The position numbers and the translations under genes are program-made. Positions 1-11,582 of a stretch of 64,000 nt of DNA are shown here, one piece after another. Origin of the DNA: Atlantibacter subterraneus (GTDB taxonomy: Bacteria; Pseudomonadota; Gammaproteobacteria; Enterobacterales; Enterobacteriaceae); the NCBI RefSeq assembly GCF_007570865.1, contig NZ_VLPS01000009.1, positions 62,001 through 126,000 of the forward strand, in the 5' to 3' direction. Numbering within the stretch: the stretch's first letter is position 1; each line of letters begins with the position of its first letter. The notes under the pieces were generated by a model. The model worked only from the letters and a program-made list of their open reading frames with translations, was not told where the DNA came from and searched no databases.

Positions 1-133
1 GTTCTGGCCGGTTATCGCACACGCCCACCAGCTCGGTATCCGGGCTGGCGTGATAAAACGATGCGTGAACCCTTTCGGCAATATTACCCGCGCCGATAAT
101 GGCAACGCGCAATGTCGTCTCGCTACCGCTCAT
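1..133 (-). CDS. ycjS: D-glucoside 3-dehydrogenase YcjS, N-terminal part
   Basis: Only the first 44 residues are in the window; the gene runs off the left edge. The reverse strand opens with ATG at 133 and soon shows a Rossmann dinucleotide-binding motif (AIIGAGNIAERVH), typical of the Gfo/Idh/MocA oxidoreductases. It follows ycjR with a 13-base gap in the same direction, which is the ycj gene order of E. coli. There YcjS oxidises the 3-hydroxyl of glucosides with NAD, starting the epimerisation route that YcjR and YcjQ complete. The assignment rests on the motif and on gene order; the substrate is taken from the E. coli work. Confidence 0.8.
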   Translation of the reverse strand, partial: MSGSETTLRVAIIGAGNIAERVHASFYHASPDTELVGVCDNRPE

Positions 134-146
134 AGTGCTACGCCCC

Positions 147-935
147 TTAGCATGACCGTAAGAAAGCGAGTGACTGGCGGTAGGCGGCGGCAGGATCGTC
201 GGCGCGGACGCGGCACTCGTATACGACCCACCCGTCATAATCGTTGGCGCGCAACGTATCAAAATGCTTCTTGAAATCGATGCAGCCGCTACCCGGCTGG
301 TAGCGATGATTATCAGCAAGGTGTACGTGCCCGAGCAGGTCGCGGTGGGAAGTCAGCGCCGCGCTCAGGTCGTCCTCTTCAATATTCATATGGTAGAAGT
401 CGCCGATAATCTGCACGTTGCGATACCCGCCTTCGTCGATATAGCGACGCGCCTCGGCGAGGGTATTGATCATGTGATCCTGATAGCGATTCAGCGGCTC
501 AAGGAAAATTATAGTGCCTGTGCGGCGCGCCACCGCATCGAGCTGGCGCAGCGAGTCGCTGACCGCTTTGCGATCGCCCTCGACGCTGCGCGGCGAAGTC
601 ATCGGCGGGAGACGGTAAGTAAACATGCCCCAGGCGGCGGGAACGATAATCCCCTTGCCACCCACTTCCGCCAGCGCCTCGAGAATACGGGCGATCTGTG
701 CGATGCCGTTCAGGCGGCGCTCTTCGATGAAGTCACCAATCCAGCCGTCATAGCCGCCGCAGGCGGTGACCACCGGTAGCCCGGTCTCATGGATAGCCGC
801 TTTTACCTGTGCCAGGTTATCTACCAGCAGCTTGCCGTCGATTTCAAAGCCGTCAAAACCCATTGCCTTGATATAGCGGAATTTTTCCATGATATCCTGC
901 GGGAAAAAAGCCTGATTCTGCGTTGCGATTTTCAT
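147..935 (-). CDS. ycjR: 3-keto-glucoside 4-epimerase YcjR (sugar isomerase/epimerase TIM barrel)
   Basis: A 262-residue protein of the xylose isomerase-like TIM-barrel (AP endonuclease 2) fold. The four metal-ligand regions are visible in order: IIFLEPLNRY (Glu), GDFYHMN (Asp/His), GHVHLADNHR (His) and VVYECRV (Glu). In E. coli YcjR epimerises C4 of 3-keto-D-glucosides, between the YcjS and YcjQ dehydrogenases, so that glucosides and gulosides are interconverted. The start at 935 has a strong ribosome site (GGAGGT) nearby. It lies 18 bases after ycjQ in the same operon. Length matches the E. coli protein. The function is inferred from the family and the cluster. Confidence 0.88.
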   Translation of the reverse strand: MKIATQNQAFFPQDIMEKFRYIKAMGFDGFEIDGKLLVDNLAQVKAAIHETGLPVVTACGGYDGWIGDFIEERRLNGIAQIARILEALAEVGGKGIIVPAAWGMFTYRLPPMTSPRSVEGDRKAVSDSLRQLDAVARRTGTIIFLEPLNRYQDHMINTLAEARRYIDEGGYRNVQIIGDFYHMNIEEDDLSAALTSHRDLLGHVHLADNHRYQPGSGCIDFKKHFDTLRANDYDGWVVYECRVRADDPAAAYRQSLAFLRSC

Positions 936-953
936 TTCTTACCTCCGTGTAAT

Positions 954-2006
954 TTAAAACGTGACGCCCATTTTGATGCTCAGTTCCGGCTGGCGGTCGA
1001 CGTACTTCATATAGCCTTCGGCGCTGCTGGAGAACGTCACCACCGGGTCGATTAGGTCTTCACAGTTGAGATAACCGTTCATCAGTAATTCCCAGCAGGT
1101 CTCTTCGATGCGTTTACGATTCCAGCGCGGATAGTCCGGGTTAGGTTCACTGGACGCACGGGAGAAGACGATTTTGGCATTGTTGAAATGCGCCTCGCGG
1201 CCCAGGTTGAACCCTGCCGGGAAGGGTTTGGCGAATGCGATATAAGAGATAGTGCCGCCGTAAGCCAGGCCGCGCAGCGCGCTTTGCAAGGCATCCGCAT
1301 AGCCGCTGGATTCAATAATGCTGTCCACGCCCTGCTTGCCCGTCAGCCGTTTTAGCTCCAGACCCACGTCGCATTCCAGCGGGTTGAGACAAAAATCCGC
1401 GCCGTGACGGCGGGCAATATCACAACGATGCGCGATAGGATCGATGCCAATGACAATCGCCGCGCCCGCTTTTTTAGCGAGTTGCAGCGCAATTTGCCCC
1501 ACCGCCCCCAGGCCAACCACAACGACATAATCCCCAACCCGCACGTTGGCGTCGCGCACGCCGCTCATGGCGAACTGCGCCGGATCGTAGCAGACCGCGT
1601 TTTTCCAGCTTGCGCCTTTCGGCATTTTGCGCAGTTTATAGTTGTTCACCGCATTAACGATGACGGTTTCCTGGAGCGGCCCATAGGTGCAGACGCGATC
1701 GCCCAGCTTCACTGCGCTGACGTCGGAACCGATCTCAATAATGTCGCCCACCACCATATTGCCGAGCTGAAACTGACCGAACTGGATCCCGCGCGGGGCA
1801 CCTTCCGGGCGCGGCATAAACATCTGCCATTCCGGATTGAAGTCTTCATCAATAAACGGGCTGGCGGCGCGGAAGTCCACCACTTCGGTGCCGTGCTTCG
1901 GCGCACCGAACAGCACCTTGATTTTGACTTCATTGGCCGCCACAGGACGATCCTGATACTCCACAAGCGCCGCCACGCGCGGCTCAGATGCGATAAGCTT
2001 TTTCAT
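954..2006 (-). CDS. ycjQ: D-guloside 3-dehydrogenase YcjQ (medium-chain dehydrogenase)
   Basis: A 350-residue medium-chain dehydrogenase/reductase. The nucleotide-binding site is the GLGAVGQ glycine motif near residue 165, followed by an acidic strand end (VIGIDP). I do not see the usual four-cysteine structural zinc loop, and the canonical catalytic Cys region reads APKHGTEVVDF, so zinc use is uncertain even though the family is commonly called zinc-type. In E. coli YcjQ oxidises or reduces C3 of D-gulosides and works with YcjR and YcjS. It sits between ycjR and the permease gene ycjP with short gaps, which indicates a single transcript. Confidence 0.87.
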   Translation of the reverse strand: MKKLIASEPRVAALVEYQDRPVAANEVKIKVLFGAPKHGTEVVDFRAASPFIDEDFNPEWQMFMPRPEGAPRGIQFGQFQLGNMVVGDIIEIGSDVSAVKLGDRVCTYGPLQETVIVNAVNNYKLRKMPKGASWKNAVCYDPAQFAMSGVRDANVRVGDYVVVVGLGAVGQIALQLAKKAGAAIVIGIDPIAHRCDIARRHGADFCLNPLECDVGLELKRLTGKQGVDSIIESSGYADALQSALRGLAYGGTISYIAFAKPFPAGFNLGREAHFNNAKIVFSRASSEPNPDYPRWNRKRIEETCWELLMNGYLNCEDLIDPVVTFSSSAEGYMKYVDRQPELSIKMGVTF

Positions 2007-2032
2007 TAAAAATCCCTGTATATAAATTGCGG

Positions 2033-2875
2033 TTAGCCTTTAACGCCGCCCGCGGTTAACCCACTTTTAATAAAACGTTCGGAAAGCGCGTACATCACCA
2101 CCACCGGCAGTGCGGTCACCAGCGATGCCGCCATCATGCGGCCCCAGATATAGTCAGGGGTGCTGAACAGCGCGTTCAGCCCAACGGGAAGCGTGAAGTT
2201 GCTGGCGCTGGAGAGAAAAATCGAGGCGAACAGAAAGTCGTTCCACGCCACCATAAAGCAGTAGACAAACACCGAGATCAGCCCGGAAATCGCCAGCGGA
2301 ACGGTGATATAGAAGATGATTTGCAGCCGGTTCAGACCATCCATCATGGCCGCCTCTTCAATCTCGTCCGGCAGCGTGTCGAAGTAGCTTTTCAGCATAA
2401 ACACCGCCGTCGGCAGGGTTTGCGTCACCATCGTGATAATCAGCGCCATCTCCGTGTCGTAAACCCCGAGAGCGGTGATGATTTTGAACAGCGGTACCAC
2501 CAGTAAAATCCCGGAAAACATATACACGGTGTAAAAGCTGGCATTGACCGCCATCCGCCCTTTAAAGCGCAGTTTGGACAGGGCGTAGGCACCGAGGATG
2601 CCAATCACCACCGCCAGCCCGGACGACACCAGCGACACCACCAGGCTGTTCTGGAAATAGGTGACGAACGGAAAAATGGTCGGATTAAAAATGTCGAGGT
2701 AGTGCTGAAGCGTCCAGTGCTGCGGCAGCAGCGTCGGATGCAGCGAAATCGCCTCTTTTGAGCTTTTGAACGAGGTCATCAGCATCACAAAAAAGGGAAA
2801 CAGCGTGATGCCAAGAAACAGCACCAGCCCGATATAAAACCCGATGCGCGGCGCAAGGCGTTTATTTGTTGCCAT
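2033..2875 (-). CDS. ycjP: ABC sugar transporter permease YcjP
   Basis: A 280-residue inner-membrane permease of the MalG type, with six predicted hydrophobic segments. The cytoplasmic EAA loop that docks the ATPase is clear (EIEEAAMMDGLNRLQ, near residue 190). It overlaps ycjO by 14 bases, so the two subunits are probably translationally coupled. With YcjO and the binding protein YcjN it should form a carbohydrate importer feeding the glucoside enzymes of the cluster. No ATPase gene is present in the visible part of the cluster; it may lie beyond the left edge or be supplied by a shared MalK/UgpC-like protein. Confidence 0.88.
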   Translation of the reverse strand: MATNKRLAPRIGFYIGLVLFLGITLFPFFVMLMTSFKSSKEAISLHPTLLPQHWTLQHYLDIFNPTIFPFVTYFQNSLVVSLVSSGLAVVIGILGAYALSKLRFKGRMAVNASFYTVYMFSGILLVVPLFKIITALGVYDTEMALIITMVTQTLPTAVFMLKSYFDTLPDEIEEAAMMDGLNRLQIIFYITVPLAISGLISVFVYCFMVAWNDFLFASIFLSSASNFTLPVGLNALFSTPDYIWGRMMAASLVTALPVVVMYALSERFIKSGLTAGGVKG

Positions 2876-3740
2876 GGAGATTCACCCGTTTTCTGGAAAT
2901 CAGGATCACGGCGAACACAATGGCGAACAGCACCACGGAAATCGCCGATGCTTTGCCTAAGTCGTTAAATGCAAACGCCGTTTTGTAGAGATAGACGCCG
3001 AGGATGTCGACTTTGGTGGTCAGCAGCCAGACGTCGGCGAACATGTAAAACATCCAGATCGTGCGCAGCGTGATCACCGTCGCCAGCACCGGCATAATCG
3101 CCGGCAGCGTGACGATGCGAAACCGCTGCCAGGCGTTCGCACCATCCATTTCCGCCGCTTCGTACAGCGATTTGTCGATAGTCTGCAAAATCGCCAGAAA
3201 CGAAATAAACGCATAAGGGAAATAGCGCCAGATGGCGAACAGCACCACCAGCACAAAGCTGCTGCCGGGGTTGTCGAACCACAGCGGGGCTTTGTCATAC
3301 AGATGCAGAACATCCACACCGAGGTAGTTCACCAACCCGTAGCCGTTGTTGAACATGTACTTCCAGGCGAATACCAGCGAGATCGACGGCGTGACGTAAG
3401 AGAGGATCACCAGCGAACGCGCGGTTTTGCGAAAGCGAAATTCGCGGTTGAAAAACAGCGCTACCGCCAGCCCTAAGCCAGAACTCCCAATCACCACCAG
3501 CGCGGTGTACCAGAAGGTGGTCCACAATGCGTGCCAGAAACCGGGATCGCCAAGGATGCCCGCATAGTTCGCCAGCCCGACAAAATGCGCGGCAATGCGC
3601 GGATTCAGCGGCAGGCGCAAAAAACTGATTTCGACGTTCGAGAGCATCGGCCACGCTACCAGGCCCCCCAGCAACACCAGGCTGGGGGCCAGCAGCATCA
3701 GGGCAAATGGCAAATCTGAACGACCAGAAAATACCTTCAT
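2862..3740 (-). CDS. ycjO: ABC sugar transporter permease YcjO
   Basis: A 292-residue permease of the MalF type, partner of YcjP. An N-terminal hydrophobic segment (about residues 12-32) is followed by five more. The EAA loop reads SLYEAAEMDGANAWQ near residue 200. The gene follows ycjN by 22 bases and overlaps ycjP. The transported sugar is not shown by sequence; in E. coli the cluster acts on glucosyl-glycerate, kojibiose and related glucosides, so an oligosaccharide or glucoside is expected. Length and order agree with the E. coli operon. Confidence 0.88.
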   Translation of the reverse strand: MKVFSGRSDLPFALMLLAPSLVLLGGLVAWPMLSNVEISFLRLPLNPRIAAHFVGLANYAGILGDPGFWHALWTTFWYTALVVIGSSGLGLAVALFFNREFRFRKTARSLVILSYVTPSISLVFAWKYMFNNGYGLVNYLGVDVLHLYDKAPLWFDNPGSSFVLVVLFAIWRYFPYAFISFLAILQTIDKSLYEAAEMDGANAWQRFRIVTLPAIMPVLATVITLRTIWMFYMFADVWLLTTKVDILGVYLYKTAFAFNDLGKASAISVVLFAIVFAVILISRKRVNLHGNK

Positions 3741-3762
3741 AACACCCTTCCCTGCGTTGACA

Positions 3763-5052
3763 TTACTGCGCAGCCAGCTCGGCGATGCGCGTTTGGCTCT
3801 GGGCCAGCGTGGCGTTAACGTCCTTGTTGCCGACCGTCACGTTATTCACCATGGCATTCAGCGCGCCGGAGCCAGTGATATCGCCCATGCGGGTAAAGTT
3901 TTTATCGCCGACCGAACCAAAAACCTGCACGTTGGGATACTGGGCGATAAGCTGGGCGGGCAACTCGCCAAAGGCTTTGATCACCGGATTGTCTTTATAG
4001 GAGGGGGTATCCGATACGGCGCGGATCACCGGCAGCGCCGCGCCTGGCGACATCAGCACCCAGTCCGCCGCGTTTTGTGCCTGCTCCATAAACACCACGA
4101 ACTTTTTCGCTGCATCGGTTTCGGCTTCGGTCTGACCTGCCGTCAGGGTTAATGAGGTGATCATCCCGTACACCGCTGGCGACTTCTGATTTGGCACCAC
4201 AAATCCCAGATCCTGCGGGTCGCCTTCGCTGTAAACGGCGGGCAGGATATACGTTGAGTAGATCGCCATCGGCGCTGCGCCGTTCATAAAGGCATCTTTG
4301 ATTTCCATAACGTTGTTGGAACCCGGCATGGTGTCTTTAGCCAGCGCCTGATAGAACGTCAGCGCCTGGGCCATTTGTGGCGTATCGATGGTCACCGCGC
4401 CGCTGGCGTCAAACACATTGGCGTTATTCGACAGCGCAAACTGGGAAAACGCCTGTTCGGTCATGACGCTTTCCGCCGTCGGCAGTGCGATACCGTATTT
4501 TTTATGCGCCGGATCGTTTAACGCGCCCGCGGCAGCCAGCAGCGAATCCCAGTCGCGCGGCGGCTGGAGCCCAGCGTTGGCTAAGGCCGATTTTTTGTAC
4601 CAGATACCCTGAATCCAGGCGCTGATCGGAACCCCGGTCCAGGCTTTGGCGTCCTCGGTACGCACAATACGCAGCACGCCATCGTAAAAAGCGCTATCGC
4701 CCAGGGTAGTAATCACCCCCTGAATCGCCTCCCGATCGAGCAGTTGCTCTTTATCCATGACTTTGGCGTAGTCGTGACTGATCTCGATGATTTCCGGCAA
4801 GGCCCCGGAGCGCGCCAGGGTGGTCACCTTGGTGTTGTAGGCGTCTTCTTCTACGGGGACTTGTTTAACCGTAATGCCCGGATTCTCCTGTTCGAAGCGT
4901 TCGATCAGTTTGCCAATCACGGCCTGGCGCTCCTGCTCAACGGAGGAGTGCATAAATTCGATGGTGACTGAATCCTTTTTTTCATCATTACAGCCTGCCA
5001 ACAAGGCGCAGGCGACCAGTGCTGATAACAGCACGATTTTATTTTTCCGCAT
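3763..5052 (-). CDS. ycjN: Sugar-binding lipoprotein YcjN of the ABC importer
   Basis: A 429-residue extracellular solute-binding protein (family 1, MalE-like). The N-terminus is a lipoprotein signal with lipobox LLAGC, so the mature protein should be lipid-anchored in the periplasm. The body has the expected features (SSVEQERQAVIGKLIERFEQ, then PVSAWIQG-type strands and TSLTLTAGQ near residue 300). I chose the ATG at 5052 over the one at 5058, because the AAGGAA ribosome site touches the upstream ATG but lies about six bases before the downstream one. It delivers sugar to YcjO/YcjP and follows ycjM by 12-18 bases. Confidence 0.88.
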   Translation of the reverse strand: MRKNKIVLLSALVACALLAGCNDEKKDSVTIEFMHSSVEQERQAVIGKLIERFEQENPGITVKQVPVEEDAYNTKVTTLARSGALPEIIEISHDYAKVMDKEQLLDREAIQGVITTLGDSAFYDGVLRIVRTEDAKAWTGVPISAWIQGIWYKKSALANAGLQPPRDWDSLLAAAGALNDPAHKKYGIALPTAESVMTEQAFSQFALSNNANVFDASGAVTIDTPQMAQALTFYQALAKDTMPGSNNVMEIKDAFMNGAAPMAIYSTYILPAVYSEGDPQDLGFVVPNQKSPAVYGMITSLTLTAGQTEAETDAAKKFVVFMEQAQNAADWVLMSPGAALPVIRAVSDTPSYKDNPVIKAFGELPAQLIAQYPNVQVFGSVGDKNFTRMGDITGSGALNAMVNNVTVGNKDVNATLAQSQTRIAELAAQ

Positions 5053-5070
5053 GGTCATTTCCTTTTTGTA

Positions 5071-6750
5071 TTAGCTAAGCCACAGACATTGCCAGGGACC
5101 TAACGTTATTGCTTTACCATTAATAAACTCCCCGCGGATTAATTCATTATATTGCCCCTGCTCTAATGATAATGACTGAGGCCGATCGGTGAAATTAAAT
5201 AGCGCGGTGATTTTTCCTTCTTGCGCGTTGCCTCGAATAATTTCCAGCACGCCGTGACATTTTTCATTAATACTGAATTCGCTGTCGGGATGAAAGGCGC
5301 GATGACGCTGGCGAACCGCAATAAGTTGCGTTAATGTTTCCAGCGTGCGCGCGCGTAAATTTTCAGGTTGCGCAATTAACCGTTCGATTTCCGCCTCGCG
5401 GTATTTTTGACGATTAATTGCCCGGTTATAGCCCAGGCGCTCCACGCCCTGATAATCATTACGTGAACCCAGCACGCTTTGAATGTAAATTGCCGGAACG
5501 CCAGGAAAGGTTAATAACAAAGCATGAGCCAGGACAAACCGCGCCAGTCGTTCATTGTCATCGCAGTCGGGCGGCGTCAGGGCATCCATATAGGTCACGT
5601 TTAATTCATAAGGGCTACGTGTGCCGTCGGGATTATTTTTCCAGTTAACCTTCGCGCCATCCGTTTCCAGCATCTCAACCAGGGCTAAGATGTCCTGTTC
5701 GCCAATGATTCCGCGTAGCGGATTCAAGCCAATGCCGTCATGGGAGGCGAGAAAATTAAACCAGGTGGTCCGTCCGTCGCCCTTCGATGGCAGCACGCTG
5801 GCCCATTTTTTCAGGACGCTCACTGACTGGGTGCGAATGGCATGCAGCACCAGCGGCGGCAGCGGGAACTGATACACCATATGCGCTTCATCGTCGCCGT
5901 TGCCCAGGTAAGAGACGTTGTCTTTATGGGGCACGTTGGTTTCAGTCACAATAATCGTACCCGGTGCGACCTTATCGGCAATGGCGCGGAATAACTTCAC
6001 CAGCAGGTGGGTGTTTTCCAGATGGATACAGGAGGTGCCGGGGGTTTTCCACATAAAGCCTACGGCGTCCAGGCGAATATAATCGGCTCCCTGCTCAAGG
6101 TAGTGGATCAGCACGTCCACCATGGCCAGCATAACGTTAGGGTTGGCGAAATTGAGGTCAACCTGGTCTGCGCTAAAGGTAGTCCAGACAAGTTTTGTCT
6201 CGCCATTCGCAAAGGTGAATGGCGTTAATAGCGGCAGTGCCCGGGGACGCGTGACGGCGGATAAATCCACGTCGGGATCGACAGCAATAAAAAAGTCCTG
6301 ATATTCAGGGTCGTGATTAAGATAGCCTTTAAACCATTCGCTTTCGGCTGACATATGATTGCAAACAAAATCAAACATCAGGCGCGTGGAATGTTTGAGA
6401 ATATTGATATCGCACCAGTCGCCATAGTCAGGAGAAACCTGGTGATAATCTTTTACGGAAAATCCATCATCGGATGTCCAGGGATAAAACGGCAAGAAAT
6501 GCACCAGGGGAAAAGCGCTGGCGAGATAATCATTATAAAACCGCCCGAATGTTTTTAGCGTTTTTTCATTTGATGCAGAAAATTGATCCGCATAGGTAAT
6601 AAGGACCACATCTGATTCATCCCATCCCTGCTTACGAGGAGCTTTAATTCTCTGACATCCATTAACAACTCGCGCCGTTAATTTATCGCGCAACGCCTGA
6701 TTAAAAGAATTAGCATAAATGCGATCGGCAATCTGAATTATTTTGTCCAT
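5071..6750 (-). CDS. ycjM: Glucosylglycerate phosphorylase YcjM (GH13 subfamily 18)
   Basis: A 559-residue GH13 enzyme of the sucrose phosphorylase subfamily, the same length as E. coli YcjM. The (beta/alpha)8 motifs are visible: FDFVCNH, the nucleophile region YIRLDAVGFMW, the acid/base region IVTETNVPH, and ASHDGIG. The E. coli enzyme phosphorolyses alpha-glucosyl-glycerate to glucose 1-phosphate and D-glycerate in the cytoplasm. It is the first gene of the minus-strand cluster. A good promoter and a YcjW-like operator lie directly upstream (6765-6815). A GGAAAA sequence eight bases before the ATG is the likely ribosome site. Confidence 0.88.
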   Translation of the reverse strand: MDKIIQIADRIYANSFNQALRDKLTARVVNGCQRIKAPRKQGWDESDVVLITYADQFSASNEKTLKTFGRFYNDYLASAFPLVHFLPFYPWTSDDGFSVKDYHQVSPDYGDWCDINILKHSTRLMFDFVCNHMSAESEWFKGYLNHDPEYQDFFIAVDPDVDLSAVTRPRALPLLTPFTFANGETKLVWTTFSADQVDLNFANPNVMLAMVDVLIHYLEQGADYIRLDAVGFMWKTPGTSCIHLENTHLLVKLFRAIADKVAPGTIIVTETNVPHKDNVSYLGNGDDEAHMVYQFPLPPLVLHAIRTQSVSVLKKWASVLPSKGDGRTTWFNFLASHDGIGLNPLRGIIGEQDILALVEMLETDGAKVNWKNNPDGTRSPYELNVTYMDALTPPDCDDNERLARFVLAHALLLTFPGVPAIYIQSVLGSRNDYQGVERLGYNRAINRQKYREAEIERLIAQPENLRARTLETLTQLIAVRQRHRAFHPDSEFSINEKCHGVLEIIRGNAQEGKITALFNFTDRPQSLSLEQGQYNELIRGEFINGKAITLGPWQCLWLS

Positions 6751-6764
6751 TATTTGTTTTCCAT

Positions 6765-6776
6765 GGTAGCGGTCCC
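6765..6776. promoter_or_regulatory. Candidate YcjW (LacI-type) operator at ycjM
   Basis: The imperfect palindrome GGTAGCGGTCCC lies 15 bases before the ycjM start. It differs at two positions from the GGGAGCGCTCCC motif I recall for the E. coli repressor YcjW. It sits just downstream of the predicted transcription start, a normal place for a LacI-family block. The ycjW gene itself is not in the window, so the assignment is an inference from motif and context. Confidence 0.5.
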
Positions 6777-6786
6777 ACGGAAAAGA

Positions 6787-6815
6787 AATCTACTCCTGAG
6801 TATTATTTATGTCAA
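6787..6815 (-). promoter_or_regulatory. Promoter of the ycj operon
   Basis: On the minus strand a consensus -35 box TTGACA (6810-6815) is separated by exactly 17 bases from a -10 box TAGATT (6787-6792). Transcription would start near 6780, about 30 bases before the ycjM ATG, and would run directly into the candidate operator. This is one of the best sigma-70 promoters by eye in the window. Confidence 0.65.
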
Positions 6816-6952
6816 TGCAACCTGCATCACAGAAATTGTTTCCACTGAATAGCTCGATGTATAAAAAAGGACATTATGGCGATTTATTTTCAGGAAAGTT
6901 CCCTGTTAGCCGCTCAAAAGAAATGTATTTATCAAAACCATTGAAAAAAGAT

Positions 6953-6979
6953 ATAAAAAAACCGCTCCGAAGAGCGGTT
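6953..6979 (-). terminator. Rho-independent terminator of pntAB
   Basis: A seven-base stem (ACCGCTC/GAGCGGT, 6961-6967 with 6972-6978) is followed on the minus strand by a run of five T. It lies 18 bases past the pntB stop codon and separates pntAB from the ycj promoter. The stretch 6816-6952 shows no gene. Confidence 0.8.
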
Positions 6980-6996
6980 AGTGATTGCGCTGATAA

Positions 6997-8388
<1,392 letters not shown>

Positions 8389-8395
8389 TTACCCC

Positions 8396-10447
<2,052 letters not shown>

Positions 10448-11392
10448 ATGAAGCTCAAGAATTCCCTTCTGGTGTCTGCTGTGTTGTCGCTCTGCGCGTT
10501 GTCCGCACAGGCTGCCACCGAGTTAACGCCCGAGCAGGCAGCCGCGCTGAAACCCTTTGACCGTATCACCATCACGGGAAGGTTCAACGCAATCAACGAG
10601 GCGGCGACAGCCATCTCGCGTAAAGCCGATAGCGTTGGCGCCGCCTCCTTTTATATCGTTGATACGAATGACACTGGCAACAGCGGCAACTGGCGCGTCA
10701 TTGCAGACGTTTACCATGAAAATGCACCAAAAGCAGAAGCACCTAAAAACCGTGTGATCGCGGGCGTAATGGAGCTGCCGAAGGATGAGGCGATTGCTCT
10801 GGAACCTTTCGATACCGTGACCGTTCAGGGCTTCTATCGTAGCCAGCCAGAAGTCAATGAAGCCATCGCCAAAGCCGCGAAAGCCAAAGACGCCGCGTCG
10901 TTCTATATCGTTCGCCAGGTCGATGCTAACCAGGGCGGCAACCAGCGCATTACGGCCTTTGTCTATAAAGCAGATGCCAAAAAACGCGTATTGCAAAGCC
11001 CGGATGCCATCCCTGCGGATTCCGATGCCGGTCGCGCAGCCATTGCCGCAGGCGGTGAAGCTGCTAAACAGGTTGAAATCCCGGGCGTGGCAACCAGCGC
11101 TTCGCCAAGCAGCGACGTGGGCCGCTTCTTTGAAACCCAGTCGTCCAAAGGTGGCCGTTACACTGTCACTCTGCCGGATGGCACAAAAATCGAAGAAGTG
11201 AACAAAATCACCGCAGCACAAATGGTGCCGTTTGATAGCGTGAAGTTCACGGGCAACTACGGCAACATGACCGAAATTTCCTACCAGGTGGCGAAACGCG
11301 CCGCGAAAAAAGGCGCGAAGTATTATCACATTACGCGTCAGTGGCAGGAGCGCGGCGGCAACATTACCATCAGCGCCGACCTCTTCAAATAA
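10448..11392 (+). CDS. ydgH: Periplasmic stress protein YdgH with three DUF1471 domains
   Basis: A 314-residue secreted protein, equal in length to E. coli YdgH. The signal peptide ends at AQA/AT (about residue 22). Three repeats of the YdgH/BhsA/McbA domain follow; each opens with a phrase such as LKPFDRITITGRF, LEPFDTVTVQGFY or MVPFDSVKFTGNY and contains a SFYIV or KYYHI strand. The exact function is unknown in E. coli; small relatives are linked to stress and biofilm. I chose ATG 10448 because it gives the E. coli N-terminus MKLKN and a normal spacing from AAGGA; ATG 10442 is too close. Confidence 0.93.
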   Translation: MKLKNSLLVSAVLSLCALSAQAATELTPEQAAALKPFDRITITGRFNAINEAATAISRKADSVGAASFYIVDTNDTGNSGNWRVIADVYHENAPKAEAPKNRVIAGVMELPKDEAIALEPFDTVTVQGFYRSQPEVNEAIAKAAKAKDAASFYIVRQVDANQGGNQRITAFVYKADAKKRVLQSPDAIPADSDAGRAAIAAGGEAAKQVEIPGVATSASPSSDVGRFFETQSSKGGRYTVTLPDGTKIEEVNKITAAQMVPFDSVKFTGNYGNMTEISYQVAKRAAKKGAKYYHITRQWQERGGNITISADLFK

Positions 11393-11411
11393 GCGTCTCG
11401 ACTACGCTTTC

Positions 11412-11437
11412 AAAGGCAGCCCATGGCTGCCTTTTTT
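11412..11437 (+). terminator. Rho-independent terminator of ydgH
   Basis: An AAGGCAGCC/GGCTGCCTT hairpin is followed by a run of six T about 20 bases after the ydgH stop. Confidence 0.85.
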
Positions 11438-11582
11438 AATACGCGTAATTTTTTGTGTGATACATCATTGAAAGCTGACTTCGCACTCCGTAGAATCGCG
11501 CGCCTCAGAGCGATCCTCCATGGTTATGCGCCCAGGCGGTATAATTATTCTGGATCGGCCTTATTTTTCAAACAGGACTCCT

